From: Umbelopsis ramanniana AG
Lineage: Eukaryota > Mucoromycota > Umbelopsidomycetes > Umbelopsidales > Umbelopsidaceae
DNA: 64,000 nt
NCBI RefSeq assembly: GCF_025399195.1
Contig: NW_026252100.1
Coordinates: forward strand, 343,572-407,571
Reading direction: 5' to 3'
The position numbers were made by a program, and so were the translations under genes. The notes beneath the pieces are model-generated. The model was not told the origin of the DNA. It saw only the letters and a list, made by a program, of their open reading frames with translations, and made no database searches. This document shows positions 50,248-62,880 of this stretch, one piece after another. Numbering within the stretch: position 1 is the stretch's first letter; each line of letters begins with the position of its first letter.

Positions 50248-51198
50248 TTACCATGGCAAGGTCTTTCCGGAATAATCCTTGAAGCTACCAGTATCTTCTG
50301 CTGTAGCTTGGTCAAAGACCTTGAGCATTCCAGAGATCGACTCGGGAGCCTTCAATGGTGCAGAAGCGCCACCCCTAAAGTACCGTGCGCGATTTTTTAG
50401 TCCTCGTTCACGGTACGGTTTGACAATCAAAAATGTCCTTTTTTACTTACATATCGGTCGCAACCCATCCAGGATGAATAGCCAAGATGGTAAAGTTGTC
50501 GGCCTTGAGGTCTTCAGAGAGCTCCTTGATATACATGTTGACAGCGGCCTTGGAGACATTATAAGGAGCAATGGTGCCAGCATAGTTGGTGAGACCAACG
50601 GATCCGAGAATGGAGCTAATGGTGAAGATCTTTCGGTCGGTCTTCTTCTTCAACAAAGGCACGAAGCGCTGAGTCACAATTACAGTACCGACGACATTGG
50701 TTTTGAACACGTCGAGCATTGCTTCAGGAGGTCTAGTGTGTGAAACGTATGAGCATGGCATAATGGATGTCAGTTATTCGGCTTCGACAGCTGCGATTGG
50801 AAACTTACGTGGTCAAAGAAGAGTGTGAGCGATCAGTGCTAACGCCTGCATTGTTGATGAGGACCTTCAAGAGTATTGCTGTTAGACTTTGTGGGGGCTA
50901 TCGCAGTATATCGCAGTATATTTAATTGTTTATGTGACGTGGTGTAACAACTTACATCGATGCCGTTGGGAGCAATTTCGTTGACCTTCTCGACAGCAGC
51001 CTCGACAGACTTGACATCAACGGTGTCCAAGGCGATGCTATAAACCTGCTTGTTGTCAACCAGCTTTTGCAACTCTTCAGAGTTCTCGGGCTTGCGGGCG
51101 GTAGCGATCACGACATGTCCTGCACGCTTGAGTTGAGATACAAACTCAAGTCCGAGTCCTCGGCTAGCGCCAGTAATGAAGTAAGTCTTTGCGGCCAT
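50248..51198 (-). CDS. Short-chain dehydrogenase/reductase, copy 2
   Basis: This is a second classical SDR, 235 residues, on the opposite strand to copy 1. Exons are 51198-50956, 50864-50809, 50732-50451 and 50374-50248. Motifs are YFITGASRGLGLEFVSQL, VLINNAGVSTDRSH, NVVGTVIVTQRFVPLL and the catalytic pair in APYNVSKAAVNMY, all intact. Exon 1 is 243 bases and exon 2 is 56 bases, as in copy 1. The third intron, however, lies after HPGWVATDM here and after HPG in copy 1, an 18-base shift with the phase kept. Sequence divergence is clear, so the duplication is not recent. NAD(P)H-dependent carbonyl reduction is likely; the substrate is unknown. Confidence 0.9.
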
Positions 51199-53597
51199 AT
51201 TTGGTGTTTCTAAGAAAGTAAAATGATAATGGCGAGCTGAAACGCTCCGGTCTGCATTAAATACGCTTATGCTGGCCCGGACATGCGTGACTGTTCTCTA
51301 TCGGCCACCGCATCGATGATTTGTCATTCAGGGTGCGATCACGTTATTGTTAATGCGCAAGAGGGGTACTGCAATATGGGTACTGCAATATATGTAGTCT
51401 ACGTTGCTTTCAATATCATTACTTTCAATGTCATTGCTTTCAAATTAGTGATGCGATCTTTGTATGAATTTGTCGAATTTTTGGGCTGTGCAAAGAAAAC
51501 AACAGTTTCAGAAATGCAGGCGGAACCATCATTATCCATTTTACCGCTGCTTCTCTTGGCACCGAACCGCAGTAGTTACTCATAAGTTTTGTACCATGGG
51601 CAAGATCCCTTGGAAACCTGCCTTGTTGATTTCTTATGGCTATTCGAAAGAGGACCGGAGGAAGGCGGCGAGATGATAGGCTTTGTTCGTGGAATCGTGC
51701 GTCAAAGAAAGACGCTGAAAGATCGGCAAACCAGACGCCGTGCTTAACATAGTACTGTCATGATGTATGTAGCTCCACATATTCAAGGCTCTTGTAGCGT
51801 TGAGTGTAAGTCAAACAATGTTGTTCAGAATCAAAACTATGTTTAGCATACCTTTCAATTTTTTATTTTATACTTTTTGTAAACATACTTTGGTTGAAAA
51901 CGGTAGAATTCGTAAAGTTGTACACTTGAAGCCTACATAGCGTAAGCTAGATATGCTTCGTGTCCCATAATTATTTCATCCCTCTGCAATATCGGTTTTC
52001 CCTGCCATTCGCTCCAAATAGATTCTCTTGTGGAGGAAATACCACGATGGTATGAACACAGTTAACCAGTCATAAACAGCATTAGTTGTACCAAAAACTA
52101 TCATCTCATCCATGTCGTTTCTGCCAACGGATATTTTTTTCCGAAATCTTCACTTTGCCTAGACATTTTCTGCTGATGTTAAGGAACGAGCTTTCGTAAA
52201 ATCGAGGATAGTCAGCAATAGCTTAAAATTTTAGAATGTAGGAGCTCCTATTCCGTCACAATAACAACAACATAAAAATCATGGATGGAGTCAACCAGTT
52301 CCGAATGGTACCATGGTTACCTTTAAGTGCCCTGATTATAGGCATTCATGTACGCTGATTGTATATTCAAGCCATGGCACATGATTGGATATAAAACATT
52401 CCATAATAAGCCGTTGCTCTGTTGTCTAGGCTATGTTATTGTTTCCTTTTCCAATTTCTTATTTGATATGGTCAGGAAGATCAAGATCAATATATCCAGG
52501 CTAAATTTCTATTCGTATCAGAAGCATTGGGGTAATTTAGTCATCTCACTCTTCGTAAGACATTGAACGGCGGTGAGATGTCTACAGCAATTTATTAAGT
52601 TGCAAACTTAAAACAACCATGCATTCTGACAGGTTATAACAAGTAAGGTAAGAGCAAAAGTGAAGTTGCTATGGTTATCATTTGCCACCCGAATGGGTTG
52701 GGCTAAAGGGACTGGCTGTGTAGTGGGGCACGAACAGACCAGAGAAGATTGCGCAACTCATTCTGGCCAATCGCCAACTTTCTATTTTATAAATCAGTTA
52801 CCCACGCACAAGCTTGGTCTGGCCAGGATCACCATACAAAATTCCTGGCGCTTTACTTACAAGAAAAAACCTGACACTATTTTATAAAGAGCTTGGCGGA
52901 AATACTAGCGAGCATATAGTCAGCAAGCTCAATGCAGTTACACAGTGAACTACTAGCGATCGCCATATTTGCTCAGTATGACCCGATTGTGTTTGTTTCA
53001 TCCATGGATACTTGTGTTATTGTAAGCATTATTGCTCATAGTTTTTCCGAGCCCTTATCATTGGCTTTGGGCTCTGCTGGATTGAAGTATCAAGTACTAT
53101 TTTTTAATTGGAATGATTCCAGAGATGAGAGCGATTGTAATGAATTTTTAGAACAAAATGGCTTCATTTTCTTGCTTAATTTAATTCTCAAAGACGTTGG
53201 CTCGCGATACAACGTGATGTATTGCGACTTTGGCCAAGGAGAAAGTGAGAGGGGTAGATCGGATGATGAGGCAGCTGGTACTCTCAACGGAATAGAATAG
53301 CTTTTGACTTGAATGGCATTCCCAAGAGAATGACGACTTTCATAATTTGATTGGTTCCTTGCTGCATCAGCGGGTTACTTATAATTTATGGAGTCATACG
53401 CCGGTCGTCAGGCAAGTGGGTGGACAGTTTCTTGCTTGGAGCAGATTAGAGATGTCAGGTGTAAGGTCACGTTTCAAAGTTTTAAAGCCCGAGAGTGAGC
53501 GGCCTTATCTTCGTAGCAAAATAAAACTGAGCTTGGCTGTGCCTTGCAAATCCTCTCACCTTCCTCTTTTTTTTTTACCTCTTCCTTTCCCTCTATC
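51199..53597. other. Longest intergenic region in the window, no gene seen
   Basis: About 2.4 kb separates SDR copy 2 from the fungalysin gene, whose starts face away from each other. Open frames (for example 52932-53300) are short and lack motifs. Small imperfect tandem repeats occur: GGTACTGCAATAT twice near 51365-51391 and a CTTTCAATRTCATT unit near 51409-51440. No transposon ends or RNA genes were recognised. It may hold regulatory sequence of the secreted protease. Confidence 0.5.
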
Positions 53598-56068
53598 ATG
53601 AAATGCTCCATTGTATCGGCAGTTCTACTTGTAGCAACTGCTCTACCTTTCTCATCAGCTTTACCAACTTCTAACCATGATCTCAGCAAGAATGGTCGAG
53701 TTCACTTGGATAACTTTGGTCCTGCACTTTATCACAAAACTTATGAATCCGGTTCATTTACACTTGCTCCTTCCACATTCACAAATGCCCTCAATGCGAA
53801 TCCTGTAGATATTGCTTTGGAATTTGCCAAGGCCGAACTTGGAGCCTCTGCCTATGTTGTTAAAAACTCCTATACCAGTGACCATAATGGTGTTACACAT
53901 GTTTATTTACGTCAAACCCATAATGACTTGGAGGTTGTTAACGGTGATATAAATATCAATGTCGACCGGTTCGGACGTATCATCTCCTATGGAGATTCAT
54001 TCTACAAGGGCAAGACTCACACTGTCAAGGCTGCAAAGGCTGCGGAGAGTAAGCTTCAGGAAATGACATATCAAAACTCAATTTTGGTAAGTTTGTCCCA
54101 TTTACGAGAGGATCTTCCTTATATGGACCCACACAATACCCACCTACTTCATCATTTCTTTTTATCTATCAATGTTTACTAACTATATACTTTCAGGGCC
54201 GTCTTCAACGTGGTGCTAATACCGTCAGCCAAAAGGTATTCGGTGTTCAACAACCCAAGCCTTTGGTGACCGCAGCAGCTCCATTGGATGATTTCCATGT
54301 TGTGGACTCCGATCTCACGGTCTTGTCACCTGTCCAGGCTTTGCAAGCCTTGGCTTATTATATCCAACCTGTTCTCAAGGATTCCAGCGTCATATCACTT
54401 TTGACTGCTGGCGACTTACCCATCAGCACCACTTCAAGCCTCCACGGTGATGAACCAGAACTTCATATCCATAATGTACCATTTGCTCTTGCTCCCGTTC
54501 CTGCTCGTCAGGCTTACGTCCAGTTGGATGATGGCTCTCTTCAACTGGTCTGGGACTTGCAAGTTGAAATGGAAGACAATTGGTTCCATGGTCAAGTAAA
54601 TGCTCACGACGGAAGCGTTGTTGCTCTCATGGATTGGGTCTCCGATGCTACTCACTACAGAGTCTTCCCCTTCGGTATCAACGATCCTTCCGAAGGTGGC
54701 CAGGAACTGTTGACTGACCCTCATGATCCCGTCTCTTCTCCTGATGGATGGCACGTCCAAACCAGCGTCAAGGGACGCTCTCTTACTTTCAATGAAACCG
54801 TTGGCAACAATGTGTATGCCCATGAGAACTTTGAAGGCGGCAGCTCGTGGAAGAACAACCAACGCCCTAAGGGTGTTGTTCTAGACGACGGAAGCTTGAG
54901 CTTTGACTATAAAGCTCGCGTAGATGTTGATGAACCCAAGACCTACATTCACGCCGCTGTTACTAACTTATTCTACCTGAACAATATGGTAAATAGTGCA
55001 AACCAAATTATACTCCTGCGTTTATACATTGGTGCTAATTACCTTTGCTCTCTTTTAGATTCACGACTTGTTCTTCCGATATGGATTCAATGAAGTTGCT
55101 GGCAATTTCCAAGAGGAAAACGCTGAAGGTGGTATTGGCGGTGATGCTGTCATTGCCAACGCCCAAGATGGCTCTGGATATAACAATGCCAACTTTGCCA
55201 CTCCTCCTGATGGTCAACACGGAAAGATGCGTATGTACGTCTGGAATGTCGTTACCCCTATGCGCGACGGTGACTTGGAAGCTGGTATTGTCATCCACGA
55301 ATACGCCCATGGAATCTCTACTCGCTTGACTGGTGGACCTGCCAACAGTGGCTGTCTCGGCTGGGGAGAAGCTGGAGGCATGGGTGAGGGATGGGGTGAT
55401 TTCTTCGCCACTATGGTCAGATTGAACTCTACTCATAATCGCGATTCCATCTTTGGTATGGGAGACTGGGCCAACGGTGGTGATGGTATTCGACGATACA
55501 AAGTAAGTACCAATGTTTATATCAGGTGCTACTTTCTTTCACGAGTTGTTTACTCACAATGCTTATCTTTTACCAACAGTACTCCACAAGCATGGATGTC
55601 AATCCCTCCACCTACAAGATCATGGACAAGCCCGGTTACTGGGGTGTCCACGCCAAGGGTGAAGTTTGGGCTGAAATGCTGTATGAAGTTGCCTGGGATT
55701 TGATCGACAAGCACGGTTTCACCCCCAAGTTGTTCCCTCCTTCCTCTGCATCCGTCAATAAGGACAAGAAGAAGAAGAAGCCTACTGACCCTGTTGATGA
55801 AGCTAAACTTCACATTCTTTCTCATGGTAACACTCTTGTTTTCCAACTCGTTGTTGATGGCCTCAAGCTTCAGCCATGCCGCCCTTCGTTCATGGATTCT
55901 CGTGATGCCATCATTGAAGCCGACAAGCAATTGACCGGTGGTGATAACTTCTGTGTCATCTGGAAGGCGTTCGCTCGTCGTGGTCTTGGCGTTGACGCTC
56001 GCTACGACGGTAACGACTGGATGGGTGTCCGTACCGAGAGTTTTGATGCTCCTTCTCAGTGCGCTTAA
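53598..56068 (+). CDS. Secreted metalloprotease, fungalysin (peptidase M36)
   Basis: This is an extracellular zinc endopeptidase made as a prepro-enzyme. Exons are 53598-54086, 54197-54988, 55059-55502 and 55580-56068, giving 737 residues. [20 protein letters not shown] is a clear signal peptide. A propeptide (FTP-type) follows with [17 protein letters not shown] and [20 protein letters not shown]. The mature domain has the zinc site HEYAHGIS (about 507-514) and the third ligand in [10 protein letters not shown] (Glu about 537). The C-terminal region has [15 protein letters not shown] sequence ([20 protein letters not shown]). A Lys-rich insert, [15 protein letters not shown], sits on a predicted surface loop. 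The last residues, SFDAPSQCA, include a cysteine. All catalytic residues are present, so it should be active. Such enzymes degrade external protein for nutrition. Confidence 0.94.
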
Positions 56069-56507
56069 GTGCATGTAGTTACTTGGTTTCTTTCTATGGT
56101 CCATTTTCCGACCACAACATTTTGTTTCGTTTCTATTTGCTTATGTTGTTTGTACATGATTATCGACTTTTTCCCCTTCTCTGCGCTATTACGAATGATC
56201 AACACTATACCAACTAGACCACAGGAATCAACTACATATTTAAGAGCTAGTTTTATTGTTTAGTCTAATGGTTTTTTTGTACACAAACTCTTGATATTGA
56301 TGACACATAAAGAACGATTTATCGATCAGACAGTGGTGACTTGATGTTGAGAATGTAATCGTGATTCAGAGACTAAGGGGATTGTGTGTGTGAGCAGCTA
56401 CTTCAAAGTTGGTACCATGATGTTGGAAGACAGTGCAGCTTCATACGGAAAAAACGATATAAATTTCAGTCCACTCCGTCTTACCAGCTTGAGACTGTTC
56501 TTTTGGA
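56069..56507. other. Intergenic, no gene seen
   Basis: This holds the 3' flank of the fungalysin gene and the promoter of the ALKBH7-like gene. No coding signal was recognised. Confidence 0.5.
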
Positions 56508-57516
56508 ATGCAGGCGATCCGCGTTCAGAACAGCTTCCGTAGCCTGGGATTTGCGAAAGCAAGAGTAGGATTTGGACTGAAGGGTCGAAATGGTATAACC
56601 GTAGGACGAGTACGAAGTGTTAGCAGCAACGCTTATGCGTCTTTGCGCAATTCACCGGCCATTCTAGATAGTTGTTTTGAATTGTCAACAGCATTCACCG
56701 ACAATGCATCCAGCAAAGGCTACAGCATAAACGACTTCTTGGTCTATCCTGATTTTGTAACAAAGGAAGAAAAAGAAACTCTAACATCTATCTGCGAAAA
56801 GAAGCTGCGAAGGTCGTTTGGTCCCAAAGTGGAGTACTTCCCAATTCATCCCGACAGTGTTATTCACCAATACCGAGAGTGCAGTGCCAGTCATTGGGGC
56901 AAACAGGACGAGTTCATGAAGGAATTCATCAACAAAAAGATCTATTCAATGTTTCCCGATCAAATGGAGTGGCTGGATCCTCATGTTCTAGGTAAAAGAT
57001 GGAAAGAGCGTAGCAGGAGAAGTGGAAATCTCCATAATGGGAGTAATTCAAACTCATTGTTGATTGTAGACTTGGATGGTGACGGTGAAATTAAGGCTCA
57101 CGTAGATAATATTGAGGTGGGTTTTTACAAGGTCAAAGCCAAACATTGCATCTTTCAAAGAGCAAACTTACTCAATGGGAATCTCTCTGTCAGTACTCTG
57201 GTTCGGTCGTTGCTGGGTTATGTCTGCTATCACCAGCAATTATGACGATGCGACACAAAGATGACTCCAATATACGATTCGATGTGCTACTAGAACCTGG
57301 CACATTCTATATACAAAGGTCAGTTCGCTCTCTCTACTATATGCTCAAATTACCGCCGCCTCATGGAGACTAAAGTGTTTCCTTAATACCGTCAGAGATA
57401 CCATTCGATATTCGTTCACGCATGAAATTAGATTGAGTAACACTACATGGAAAGGAAATGAAGTTGATAGAAGCAGACGGATCTCCCTGTTATTCAGAGT
57501 GAGTATATTCATATGA
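56508..57516 (+). CDS. ALKBH7-like Fe(II)/2-oxoglutarate dioxygenase
   Basis: Exons are 56508-56991, 57070-57116, 57194-57318 and 57396-57516, giving 258 residues. The N-terminus, MQAIRVQNSFRSLGFAKARV, is rich in Arg and lacks acidic residues, as expected for mitochondrial import. The AlkB core begins near SINDFLVYPDFVTKEEKETL. The iron site is EIKAHVDNIEYSGSVVAGLC with the H-x-D pair, followed by LLSPAIMTMRHKDD and LEPGTFYIQRDTIRYSFTHE. The later His and the Arg-rich DRSRRISLLFR provide the third iron ligand and the 2-oxoglutarate-binding Arg. This pattern matches ALKBH7, a matrix protein linked in mammals to necrosis and fatty-acid metabolism. The natural substrate in fungi is unknown. The last intron choice and C-terminus fit the family. 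Confidence 0.82.
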
Positions 57517-57813
57517 TATTAGTTCATCCAATGCATTTACGTATCTGACAGACATCACACCATAGGACAAAAAGATATAACGTGTAAAGAGGCTTGGCCT
57601 AAGTAAATTATACAGATACTTTGACATATTTGCTGTTGAAGTCTCAAAAAAGACAAACAACCATCTATAGAGGATGCAAAAGGTGAAATAAATGAAGAAA
57701 AATAGTACTATGATCTTGTGCGTACACATGGGTTGGAGATTTGTGTGGTTTTTCTGAGGTTCTACTGTAATTTTTATGGTTTATAGAAATTTTTTTGGGG
57801 AATTAACTTTTCA

Positions 57814-60470
<2,657 letters not shown>

Positions 60471-60653
60471 CGGTTATGATCTGTGTTTGGATTGGAGCCG
60501 TTGGGACAATTAACGAGAACAATGAGAAAAAGGATGGCAAGTGGGTTTTATGTGAGTTTTTTTGCAGTTTCTTCAAATTTTTGTCAGTCACCAGTCGACA
60601 TTTGCCTCTCCCCCCTTTCTCTCCCGCACGAATATCCCGCCTAACAATCTAAA

Positions 60654-61106
60654 ATGCCAAAGATTGTTTCAAAATCTACTGTATCGTCCTCTGATCAACA
60701 AGGAAACAACGAAAACACATCTAGTAGCACACAGTTACACGTATACTACTGCTTGTGCTCCGAGTTCATCCTCGTCATCGATCATGATCTACAGCAATTA
60801 CCACGACGGGAGACTGATTCCAGTTATGTTGTGTCCAATGCCGGAAGAACTTTCAAGTTGACTGTAGAACAAGGCGAAACCGTTATATTAAGGAGAGAAG
60901 AAGGATATGAGAAGCAATATAGACTCGTATGTCCACGTAAGTTCTTGACTGATTGTGTTCTTTTGACGGAGAGAATGTGTAGTAATGCAGGCTTTACAGG
61001 GTGTAATTTGTTAATTGGCTATGAGACCACGCCAGAGAGGAGAAAAGGTCCCTACACATATATTCTAGATGGAGCGTTGACGGAGCAACAAGGTTCCTTC
61101 GCATAA
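60654..61106 (+). CDS. STEEP1/CXorf56 homologue (UPF0428 family)
   Basis: Two exons, 60654-60936 and 61000-61106, give 129 residues. The order of motifs matches animal STEEP1: N-terminal MPKIVSKSTVSSSD, then LHVYYCLCSEFILVIDHDLQ, LPRRETDSSYVV, VILRREEGYEKQYRLVCPRC, NLLIGYETTPE, and TYILDGALTEQQGSFA. The cysteine pairs YCLC and CPRC probably bind zinc. In animals STEEP1 helps STING leave the ER. The family is also widespread outside animals and spliceosome-associated in some reports, so a role in innate immunity is not implied here. The gene is divergent from the SRPK gene, 183 bases from its proposed start. Confidence 0.88.
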   Translation: MPKIVSKSTVSSSDQQGNNENTSSSTQLHVYYCLCSEFILVIDHDLQQLPRRETDSSYVVSNAGRTFKLTVEQGETVILRREEGYEKQYRLVCPRKFLTDCVLLTERMCSNAGFTGCNLLIGYETTPERRKGPYTYILDGALTEQQGSFA

Positions 61107-61372
61107 TTAGTGAGATATCAGATTTGTACAGCGCACGACACAATAGATGGTAGCTCTTTCTGCAATAGACTTGTATTATAACTGTCGGCCACATTTATCT
61201 GTGATAATTATTTTCTGAATTGAAAGACTGGATCGAAAAAGAACTATTTGGTTTACGCAGGTGTTACTGGAGATATATTGATTAGGGCATTGAACGCGAT
61301 TTCTGGCACGTTGGAATTAAAATAAGTATGTGGCGATGGATAATCAATCATTTGCGTATCGTATACGCCACA

Positions 61373-61982
61373 CTACAGTCTACTGGTCTTCATGTGAGCT
61401 ACGTCTTGTAAAGAAAGTATTGGAGACACAACTTGCACCATTTGGTCGTATTTGTAGCTGGCTTGAAATTGTAATATCAAACTTTCAAACCTGACATTGA
61501 CCAGCATATTGGGCGATTTCGTCGTATATACAGCATGATCGAAATTTTCTAGCTGCTTGACACGTCGTAAGACAACAAGCAAATTGAAAGGGCGTTTATG
61601 ACCGACCGACAAATGGATTCTTCCAATACGACTGTGCACTTCTTGGGCCTAGCAGTTTGCATGCGTCGTCGGCATAAGTTCGAATATGTATGGTAGCAAT
61701 TATCTATTTGGGATGTTCTTAATGAAAAGCTAGTGTTGGCGCCTCAGATAGGCGTGATTTGCTTAATAGTGTGAATCGCAACGCCTTGTCCTTCAATACC
61801 ATGCGTAACAGACGATGATCGATAGCCGCACTTCGCTCGAACTGTAGTGTCCAACCGTCACGGGATGTGATTTTGACAATGTTGAAGAGGCAGGTGCAGG
61901 CCTGGTCAATACATATATATTCGAACGCCATGAAGGTGCCTCTGATACGCTCTTTATTTGTAGAGTGGGACTCTGACGCCAA
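61373..61982 (-). pseudogene. Short fragment resembling the Spc7/KNL1 C-terminal region
   Basis: Two open segments, 61982-61800 and 61648-61373, join in frame through an intron that starts GTATTG and ends CTGCTAG. They give about 152 residues without an initiating ATG at the 5' end, preceded by TTCTTGTATAG, a good acceptor. Segment one has ACTCLFNIVKITSRDGWTLQ then FERSAAIDHRLLRM. Segment two has EVHSRIGRIHLSVGHKRPFN, LLVVLRRVKQLENFDHAV and MLVNVRFESLILQFQASYKY. The D-G-W-x-L start, the helix with R-V-x-x-L-E and the paired beta strands recall the RWD region at the end of kinetochore proteins Spc7/KNL1. The expected upstream coiled coil is not visible before the next gene. I therefore list it as a possible truncated remnant. 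It could also be a short unrelated gene with an unrecognised first exon. Confidence 0.3.
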
Positions 61983-62880
61983 CTATACAAGAATCAGCGT
62001 TGTCAGAATTTTTTTAAAGGGGTGTTGCCCCCTTAAACCCACAGCAAACCTTCGTATTGGACACGCATGAAAACAGAAAATTTTGCTCCCGTTAAACAGT
62101 AATGAGGCGGACGAAGGAATAAATATTGACTGACGTAAAAACTGGAAGAGCCGATGATGCTCAGTCTCCTGAAAGACATATTGCTCGGAAGCAGTCTTAC
62201 GGCACCGATACCAATTTTGTTTGTTAAGATTGACCATACTCAATAACAATAACAACAATGGGACGTAAACAACATCAGGCTTTTTTGTTCCTGCCGATTG
62301 GATCATCTCTTTCGTTCGCCATAAGGTTGTTTTGCAGCCAGCCTTGCATCATGATTACCAGCATATACTTATAAACAAAGCAGTGACAGCTGAGCGACGC
62401 TATACCATTTTCAAAAGAACAACGCAAGTTCGTAGGAACGGTCGGCTCGGGTTAGGTTTCTTCCGTTTAGCAATGCCTCCTTTATTTTTTCACTTTTCGT
62501 TCGAGAATTGGGATGGAAATAAAACGCTGGAAAACAATTGAGGGGGTTGCTGCGTCGGACTGGTCACTGGATGTGATCCGAGCGCGGTGGTACTGATGAG
62601 CAGCATCGTGAGAACATAAGGGTATGCAAGATCTTTCAAGATGAAAATAATCATAAGATAGATGTTGAAAACCACAGTAAGATGATTTTCTGTTTCTTCT
62701 TAAGCTCCACCAAAGTCCTCTACTCAGCAAGAAGAACACAGCGACTGGTGATTCGAATTTAGGTATTGATTATTGTGTGGTCCACAATTTGTCGGACTCA
62801 ATGTCGGAGATGTGAAAGGCGTACCCGTCCATCTCACACTTTTTTGTCGCCTTGTTCCACTTCTTTTCACTTCTGTCCTA
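61983..62880. other. Intergenic, no confident gene
   Basis: About 900 bases precede SIP5. A hydrophobic open segment on the - strand (about 62490-62700) reads like a membrane helix but has no start, partner exon or family match. It is not called. Confidence 0.4.

Noticed and set aside
49501..50743. Idea that the SDR pair is a single broken gene with an inversion
   Set aside because: Both copies have complete SDR motifs, their own starts and stops, and full length, so they are two intact genes.
52932..53300. Open frame of 122 codons on the + strand
   Set aside because: No motif, no splice context, and composition like the surrounding spacer.
62490..62700. Hydrophobic small open frame on the - strand
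   Set aside because: It reads like one membrane helix but has no convincing start codon, upstream exon or family resemblance.
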